Shown in pieces: positions 57,696 to 64,000 of a stretch of 64,000 bases of DNA. The translations under genes were made by a program, and so were the position numbers. Position 1 is the first letter of the stretch. Each line of letters starts with the position of its first letter. Source of the DNA: Dryocosmus kuriphilus (taxonomy: Eukaryota > Arthropoda > Insecta > Hymenoptera > Cynipidae); assembly GCA_038277395.1 (NCBI GenBank), contig CM076193.1, positions 173,826,711-173,890,710 of the forward strand, in the 5' to 3' direction. A model generated the notes under the pieces. The model was not told where the DNA came from. It made no database searches and worked only from the letters and a program-made list of their open reading frames with translations.

Positions 57696-57721
<26 letters not shown>
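57692..57721 (+). repeat. (AAT)n tail of the RTE LINE
   Basis: About ten AAT/TAA triplets directly after the polyprotein stop, ending at the target duplication. Confidence 0.85.
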
Positions 57722-57723
<2 letters not shown>

Positions 57724-57735
57724 CCCCGAAACTAA

Positions 57736-58411
57736 AGACCATTGGAGGGAATGGAATAATACGCACACGTGAAGACACAGACAAATCTGTGTTATCAATT
57801 GGAGTCCTCTTCTTGTTGGCGAAATATTTTAGGTGAAGAACTGTTACATACAGGCTTAGAATAGTTTACCTATAATAATTATCCTATAGGGGAGTACACC
57901 TTACAGAAGGTAGGATAAAATTTAACAAAGCATTTAACTACGCCATTTTGCTACAATATAGATATATTTTATATTAATATAAAGTCTGTACATTCCAGCA
58001 TTTTTAACATGCTTTTCAGAATTTGTTATAGCTATTCGAAGCTTCACATGAGCTGTTATATCAGAAATTATATCAATTTTTAGTGTAAACATCAGACTCC
58101 TATAAATCGTAAAAGATGATGTAAAGTGTAACAATGTATCATACTTTAAATCAATAGTATTTCTTGTTACTCCAAAATATATTCTTTCCGTTATTCTTAC
58201 AATGCACTTTTCTAAGGTGTATATATAATTTTCTCTAAAAAGCTGAAAACTAAGAGGTTGTTAGTGAAAAATATTACAGAATTTCTTTTTAATTCTCCTG
58301 ATAAAGATAATCTCGCGGTGTGTCTTGAAGGATCCGATTACTATACTAAGATGCACAGACCGTTGTCTAATACCTCTACTTGTATTAAATTAAAAATCAA
58401 TCATCTAAAAT
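57736..58411 (+). mobile_element. Unit 2/3 intergenic flank and Penelope-like remnant, first part
   Basis: 57736-57930 continues the unit 3' flank (as 34480-34660). From about 57940 it follows the Penelope-like sequence seen at 4490-4880. It is interrupted at 58428 by the ORF1-only element and resumes at 60155. Confidence 0.6.
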
Positions 58412-58427
58412 AATAATACTTCAAGAA

Positions 58428-60138
58428 GTTAGTTAGTTTTGGGAACAGAGAGTAGGATAGTGAAGTTGTACGTGACTGGGAAGACGGCTGGTGAGGTAAG
58501 GTCTGGTTATCGTTAATTACTACTGTCTTTTTGTGTAAAATAGTGCGAAGGATAAAAGTAGGGTGAGGGAAGCGTGGGAAGCGGAGTGGGAGGTTGATAA
58601 GTGGGTCAGGAGACTAGTGGGTAAGGTAGGTAAAGTAGGGTAAGCAGGCCAAGGGGAACAGGCCGATTACGAGGAGACCAAGGCAACAGAAGAAGGGAGT
58701 TAGAGACTGGATCCAGTGTGCAATGAATGAAGAGGCGAGCCGGGCAGGCGGGGCTATTGGGGGCACCGCAGAGAGGTTAGAGTTTGGTAAGTCAATTGAT
58801 AAGATGTTAGAGTCAAGTAAGGACATGGATAAGGCATTAGATAAGACAAAAGACACAATGGAAAATATGTTCCGAGAGTTAGAGAAGGTAGTGAGTAGAG
58901 GGATAGCGGAAGAAAAGGAACATGCGAGGGGAACAGAGGGGATATTTCTAAAGATAAAAGAGAAATGGGAGAAATGGGAAAAGTGCTGGAAGAAACTGAA
59001 AGAAAAAGTATAGCAAAAATTAGAGAGGATGGAGGAGGGAAAGAGAGAAAAGCAGGAAGAGGGGAGAAAGGTAATAAGGCAGGTAGAAGAGAGGGTACGT
59101 AATTTAGAATGCAGAGCTGGAAGTCAAGAGAATCGTGAGGAAATAGGTAGAGGGGACGGGGAAGAGGGAAATGTGAACTTGAGAGAGGAGAATGAGAGAA
59201 TGTAAAGTAGAGTACGTGGGTTAGAAAGGAAAAGGGAGGGATTTGAAAGGGAAAAGAAAAGGAGAAATGTCGTTATAAAAGGATTGCAAGTAGAAACCGA
59301 AACGGGAAAGAAGGAGGTAGAGAAACTTTTCAGGGACATAGGGGCAAATGTCAGGGTGCAGGAGATAAAGGAGGTGGGCAATACGACAGGAGGAAAAGCG
59401 ACGGTGTACGTAGTCAAGCTGGGAAGTGAAGTGGAGAGGGGAGATTTAATGAGGAAAAAGAAGGTGCTTAGGAGAAGAAGAGAAAGAATTGATGAAGATA
59501 TGACATGGAGGGAGAGAAAGAAAAGATGGTTAAGAGGAGAGAGGGCCTGGCAAAGGAGGAGAAACGGGAATAGAGTTTGGTTTGGGAGAGACATGTTGTG
59601 GGTGAATGAGACGGTGTGGATATGGGACGAAGAAAGAGAGGAGCTGAAAATTGGTGAGCGGTCGCAAGGTCGAAGGGGAGCAGAGGTGTCTAAGAGCAGA
59701 GTAGAAGCGCCGCGGTTTGCGAACGAGATAAGTGGGAGAATGTGGGGAGAAGGGAAAGAAAGTGCGAATAGGGGATTAAAGTAGTTTTCGGAATGTGCGG
59801 GGGATGTTTTAAGAAATTGGAAAGGCTGGAAGTAAGAGCAGGTCATACAGGGTAGAGAAGAGCCATAATGATTCATATAGAGGGAAAAGAAAGGTCCGTA
59901 GAGTCGCGGATTAATATACCATCAGTAGAATGGAAATGGCGAGAGGAAACAGAAGCCCAAGGTCTTGAGCGGCAGTGCGTAGATTTAGATTAGAGATTAA
60001 GAAATAATGTACATATAGAATAAGGTAGGAATAAGTATTTGTAAAATCTGCGTTGGATGTAAAGGTGTGATGGATATGTAAAGACTCTCAAACCTGTAAA
60101 GGGCAGAGAGTATAAATCAATAAACCAACCAACCAACC
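58428..60138 (+). mobile_element. ORF1-only LINE derivative with 16-bp target duplication
   Basis: An exact 16-bp repeat AATAATACTTCAAGAA (58412-58427 and 60139-60154) brackets a 1.71-kb element whose 3' end is a CCAA repeat. It carries one ORF1-like frame (58723-59784). A trace of a second ORF start (FRNVRGMF) follows at about 59787, then a short 3' region. ORF2 is absent between intact ends, so this is an internally deleted LINE, comparable in layout to mammalian HAL1. The intact duplication shows it moved as this unit, or was deleted after insertion. Confidence 0.8.
58723..59784 (+). pseudogene. LINE ORF1: coiled coil plus RRM-like domain, two stops
   Basis: One frame with stops at 59011-59013 and 59203-59205. 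The N-terminal ~150 residues are a charged coiled coil (IDKMLESSKDMDKALDKTKD). The C-terminal part has RRNVVIKGLQVETETGKKEV and IKEVGNTTGGKATVYVVKL, an RRM-like fold region, and WRERKKRWLRGERAWQRR with WVNETVWIWDEEREEL. This succession is typical of ORF1 proteins of LINEs abundant in Hymenoptera, as I remember them. Confidence 0.75.
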
Positions 60139-60154
60139 AATAATACTTCAAGAA

Positions 60155-60420
60155 AATACATCCCACTTCTTCCGATCATTTCCTTAGTTAACATTCTTAT
60201 AAACTGTTCAGCAAGAAAAGTCTAGGAAGATTTAGAAAATAGCATTAAGGTTTCTAAATCACACGTTGAGAACAGTACTGATCTTCAAAAAAAAAATTTT
60301 TGAATATCATATTAGATGATGACCATGTGCTTCTTTCATTTAGCCTTATCTCGTTACTTACCAACGTCCGTGCAGTTCAGTTCTTGATAGTTTGGATAGA
60401 ACGTTTGTATAATATATGCC
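60155..60420 (+). mobile_element. Penelope-like remnant upstream of unit 3, second part
   Basis: Matches 4850-5110 and stops abruptly at about 60420, where unit 3 promoter sequence follows. The later RT blocks present before units 1 and 2 are deleted here. Confidence 0.65.
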
Positions 60421-60471
60421 TGTGAAATACTTTATAAGAACAATAATCTGTTCTTCCTCTAATTGTTAAAA

Positions 60472-60526
60472 ATGAGAGTCGTTTATGCTGTCGTCTTATC
60501 GCTGGCGTTTCATTTTAATATTATAG
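60472..60526 (+). CDS. Unit 3 exon 1: signal peptide
   Basis: Encodes MRVVYAVVLSLAFHFNIIG and ends in phase 1 at a GTAAAT donor. Length and layout are those of units 1 and 2. The residue changes keep a hydrophobic core, so it should still work as a leader. Exon 3 and the last exon of this unit are not in the window, so intactness cannot be judged. Confidence 0.65.
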
Positions 60527-60650
60527 GTAAATATGATGATGTGATGCATTTATGATTTAAACTCAATTTTATGTTGCCCACAAACAAAAATTTGTCCTAT
60601 TTAATCTGCATTCTATCCCAATTACTCTTTTTCTCAGCTTTATATGTATG

Positions 60651-60808
60651 AATTGTCCGGAATGTGTACGAACGTAATCGTAGTTTAATCTGGTGGAATC
60701 CGAAATGAGCGCGTTGTAAAAAAAAGGAATCTAAAAGGTATTACTGTTTAAAAGTAAAAGAATTTTCCAAACTTGGAAAATTTTATGGACAGCATATTCT
60801 TGAGAATT
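60651..60808 (+). pseudogene. Unit 3 exon 2 candidate with stops
   Basis: Preceded by a good acceptor (tttttctcag, ending 60638-60650). It matches exon 2 of unit 1 (IWWNP, ARCKKKESKRYYC, LKVKEFSKLGKFYG) and ends in TAA. A three-base insertion makes TGA near the start and another TGA falls after NPK. If exon 2 is an optional exon, loss here need not kill the main isoform. Confidence 0.45.
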
Positions 60809-61779
60809 AATGAGAAAGTACAAAATCACATTTTTTTAATAACATTTAAATATCAATCAAGATCGGTCGGTAACAGCATTGTTCTAGATTCTCCTGCAAA
60901 AAGTATGAATGGAACTTCAGACTTTAAAACTTTGCAAATCTGAAGGTCCCTTTTTTCTTAAATACGAGAGAAAGATTTGTTGTAGCTTTGGCAGAGAAAA
61001 TGTTCGACCAGTAAAAATTTGATTTGCTGTAATTTTCTTCGAAACTACTTTAATGTACGAGGTCTGTCAGAAGAGTGTCTGGAATATATTCTGTGACGCG
61101 CGCCTTTTTTTTCAGATGTTAAATGTTGGTCCTCTAAGGCCGCGCACAAAGATACAGATAAAATTAAAATTAAAATCCAAATAGCCCGGGCGCCAGCCTT
61201 CCTAAAGGCAGTCCTGAATAAACTCCAAAAGTATTTCAAGTAAACCACAATGCAATTTTTCTAAAGGTTCCTAAATATAATCAATCATAACTCGAAAGCT
61301 ATTCGGGCAATAGGCAAACAAGAGCCACCAGGCTAATTGCCCATGACCTTGACAACACATCCGGGTAATGGATGAACAAAGGCCCACCAGGCTAATCATC
61401 CATAGCCCCGAATTCGAGTAATGACAAACCAAAATAAGAACCGATAAATCCAAAATAAAACGCAAAGATAATATAGTGCTGTACGAAAAGCGATGATAAT
61501 TTATTACTATATAAAAAGCGATAATATCCAGAAAATTTAGAAATATCCAACAAAAATAAGTTTAGCTAGCTCAGTTCCTAAAGATAGAGGGGGTGTTGGG
61601 ATAAATAAATTTTTGGTAAGACCCTTTTAAATGTCTATAAAATAAAATCAATAATTTTTTCTGAATAACAAGGAGTCGAAAGAGATTACAAAGAAAATAT
61701 AAAATCAGCAGATCCATTTCGATAATAACACAGCCCCAAAAAAAAAAAAAAAAAATTTTCTGCACGTGACCAGACCACC
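60809..61779. other. Unit 3 intron start and unassigned sequence
   Basis: 60810-60960 resembles 14284-14420. From about 61030 the sequence is unique AT-rich DNA; a 67-codon minus ORF (61248-61045) and others lack support. A poly-A run lies at about 61738-61757. Confidence 0.4.
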
Positions 61780-62510
61780 ATATCTATATGCTTTTGGGGT
61801 GGCTGAGTCCGAATCCGGGGTCCGTTTTTCTCCATCAGGTCAGGCTCAAGGTCGTTTCAAGGTGAAATCAATATTATTCCACGAATGTGGGCCAAGATGC
61901 CGTTTCTGTATGTTTTTGGGGTCCCTGAGTCCGACTTTGAGGTCCGTTTCTCTCCATCAGGTCAGGGTCAAGGTAATTTAAAATTTCAAGGCTAAATCGA
62001 GGAAAAAACATGTAAACAGACACAATTACTACATCTATACGCTTCTGGGCTCGGTGTGTCCGAATCCGGAGTCTTTTTTCTCCATCTGGTCAGGGTCAAG
62101 GTCGTTTCAAGGTCAAAAGAATATTATTCCACGAATATGGGCCAAGATGCCGTTTTTGTATGTTTTTTGGGGTCCCTGAGTCCGACTTTGAGGTCCGTTT
62201 CTCTCCATCAGGTCAGGGTCAACGTCATTTCAAGGTTAAATCGAGGAAAATACCTGTGAAGAGACACAATTACTACATCTATACGTTTTTTGAAGTCGCT
62301 GAGTCCGAATCCGGGGTCCGTTTTTTTCCATCAGGTCAAGGTCATTTCACGGTCAAATGACGATTATTTCACGAACGTGGGCCAAGATGCCGTTTTGTAT
62401 GTTTTCGATGTCTCTGGGTGCGAATCCGAAGTCTGTTGGTCTTCATCAGATCTGGATCAAGGTCATCTCAAGGTCGAATCGAGGAAAAAACTTGAAAGCC
62501 AATAACATTG
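61780..62510 (+). repeat. Tandem repeat, ~130-bp units in ~265-bp dimers
   Basis: About five to six units share 'tgagtccgaatccggggtcc', 'gtttttctccatcaggtcag' and 'ggtcaaggtcatttcaaggt'. Alternate units differ ('atgttttggggtccctgag' against 'tacgcttttggggt'), giving a dimer period. Short plus-strand ORFs encode repeated peptides (LSPTLRSVSLHQVRV) but start and stop without pattern, so coding is unlikely. Confidence 0.85.
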
Positions 62511-62699
62511 AATCCGTCGTATGATACAGATGTAAAACAAAATTGGATATATTGGTTTTCTTTTCCATGCTTCAAGACTTCTGTTTTAACGTGATATGGA
62601 GGACAGACGTTTAATCTATCCTCAGTTTTATAGAGTATCATTTTTATATTCTGACTGACCGAATATCTCTGCGCTGAAGGATGAAATATAACAACATTG
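62511..62699. other. Spacer, nothing recognised
   Basis: AT-rich sequence between the tandem repeat and a LINE leader fragment. Confidence 0.35.
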
Positions 62700-63060
62700 G
62701 TGAGGCCAATTACAGCTTCTAAACTAACACTACATCTGCGTGCTGATACTTGATTTCTTCAAATCCTGCTACGGCGAGGGATACTGAGACGACGACGACA
62801 ACTGCTTCGAAAGGAGATGTGTAGAATGATTCGCTTTCCAGTCCCATGTGGTATCGAAGACAGCGTGGCGCGCTGCCTTGCAGAGGGGCGTCAGGTTGTG
62901 AGAATGAAGCCTTAGTGTGTCTGCCGACGAGTTGACATTGTCCTCGTCAAAGTCAGAAAGCTCTCATACTTAGACCTGAGGAGGTATGAGAATTATCACC
63001 CTCAGGACGGTGGACTCACCTGCGATCGGACCAGGATCCCTAACGCGTGGGTACTTAAAT
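62700..63060 (+). mobile_element. RTE-type LINE copy 4, leader fragment
   Basis: From about 62830, colinear with 54480-54690, including 'gttgacattgtcctcgtcaaagtc' and 'ggactcacctgcgatcgga'. It stops before the polyprotein start. Left boundary approximate. Confidence 0.7.
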
Positions 63061-63139
63061 TTACTACGGGACCTACAAAAAACAAACATAACAGAACTTC
63101 AAATACTTCAAATAAACAGACTTGAGTGTCTTCATTAAA

Positions 63140-64000
63140 AACAAATGTAGCAAGTTCTTTATCTGAACACTACTGTAACAAAAATGTTGATGCATTTTGT
63201 TACGTATGTGCTAAGTATCACCTATAAGCTGACCGAAGACAAATATCCGATAAAGTTAAAAATATTTACAAAAACGGTTTTGGATTGGATATTTATAACC
63301 AAGAGAAAAAATGGATACCATACAAGATATGTAGTGCTTGTTACATGATGATGACCAGATTTGATTCCGAAAAAAAACCTGAAAAATTAAAGTTTGTAAA
63401 ACCTGCATATTGGAAAGGGCCTTCAAGCGCAGCAAACTGTTATATATGTTTGACAAAAGTGACAGGAGTTAGTAAAAAAAATATTCAGAGTATCAAATAT
63501 CCTGAAGTTTCAACGTTAGTAAGGCCAGTAGAGGAAAATATTGATATTGACGATGAAAGCGACAGTTCAATAGATTCGATGGAAAGTATGTCAACCAATG
63601 ATGCATGCGGTATTAGTGACGCTGAAGAAGATGAATATAAAAATGGAGATGAATATACTTCAGATGATGGAAATATGAGTACAAGTAGTGAATACTATGC
63701 TACTAATGGTCAAGACAAAACTCCAAAAATCATAGATCAAAAAGAATTGAATGATCTTGTAAGGGACCTAGATTTACCTAAAGATAAAGCGGAATATCTA
63801 GCTTCATAAATGAAAGGCAACAACTGGCTCTCAAAAGGCACAAGAATATCATATTACCGAAACCGGGAGGAGAATTTTAGAAAATATTTTACGATGATAG
63901 GGGAATCTTCATTAGTGTATTGCAATAATGTGGAAGGGTTAATGAATGAGTTCCAGATAGGAATCTATAAGGACAATGAATGGAGACTATTTATAGACTC
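63140..64000 (+). pseudogene. Insect repeat-family gene with CxxC fingers, two stops, runs off the end
   Basis: One frame from about 63140. CYVCAKYHL and ICSACYMM give two CxxC pairs at the N-terminus. A YWKGPSSAANCYIC segment follows, then a long acidic S/D/E-rich stretch, ELNDLVRDLDLPKDKAEYLA, ISYYRNREENFRKYF, YCNNVEGLMNEF and EWRLFIDS at the window edge. I know this succession from high-copy arthropod and cnidarian proteins of unknown function that behave like mobile-element genes. Stops after YHL (about 63221) and after EYLAS (63807) break it. Confidence 0.65.

Larger units (their letters stand above)
54093..57721 (+). mobile_element. RTE-type LINE copy 3, essentially full length
   Basis: A leader of about 610 bp (54093-54704), one polyprotein frame from ATG 54705 to the stop at 57693-57695, and a tail of AAT repeats. 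The 14-bp sequence ATCCCCGAAACTAA flanks it (54079-54092 and 57722-57735). The frame is kept throughout with no net frameshift, but five internal stops interrupt it, so the copy is dead yet young. A simple-repeat tail is usual for RTE elements; clade assignment is inference. Confidence 0.9.

Noticed and set aside
59124..59876. 250-codon minus-strand ORF
   Set aside because: Low-complexity S/F/L-rich shadow of the purine-rich ORF1 on the plus strand.

Overview
This is a transposon-dense eukaryotic window from an arthropod, most likely an insect and plausibly a hymenopteran with a large repetitive genome. That placement is inference: it rests on GT-AG spliced exons, a TATA plus TCAGT start-site motif, a P-superfamily transposon with a THAP domain, RTE and R1 LINEs, Penelope-like remnants and a Ty3/Gypsy element. 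Nothing in it looks bacterial.

Under the transposons lies a tandemly repeated host gene locus. One unit seems intact. Unit 1 has exon 1 (13936-13990, signal peptide), exon 3 (18073-18156) and a last exon (33450-34015). All three junctions are phase 1 and the exons sum to 705 nt, giving an open 234-residue secreted protein of no family I recognise. Unit 2 has the same parts in the same order (38968-39022, 50736-50819, 53081-53666) but is a pseudogene. Unit 3 begins at 60472-60526 with its signal-peptide exon and donor intact. Unit 0 (about 2046-2480) keeps only upstream flank. Intron and flanking sequence is colinear between units.

Region by region: 1-2045 is an RTE-type LINE (minus) cut by another retroelement. 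2046-5170 holds unit 0 flank, a 1.6-kb repeat and Penelope-like sequence. 5570-7560 is a decayed gene of an insect repeat family (DUF7869 type). 8226-11211 is a second RTE LINE and 11286-13574 an R1-type LINE, both inserted in the Penelope-like remnant upstream of unit 1. 14.9-17.6 kb is a degenerate TTTTAAGG-rich intron tract. 19205-32894 is a giant fold-back element in the last intron of unit 1, with a 5.8-kb P-type transposon (19524-25324, 8-bp target duplication) in its left arm. 34.7-38.6 kb is intergenic (repeat copy, Penelope remnant, TIR element). 39.3-41.7 kb is a second fold-back with poly-G runs. 44804-49765 is a Ty3/Gypsy element with a nested LINE fragment. 54093-57721 is a nearly full-length RTE LINE, 58428-60138 an ORF1-only LINE derivative, 61.8-62.5 kb a tandem repeat, and 63.1 kb to the end a decayed member of another insect repeat family.

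The nested insertions give a relative history. The Penelope remnant predates the unit duplications. The RTE LINE at the same site in units 0 and 1, but absent from unit 2, predates that particular duplication. The P element is younger than the fold-back it sits in.
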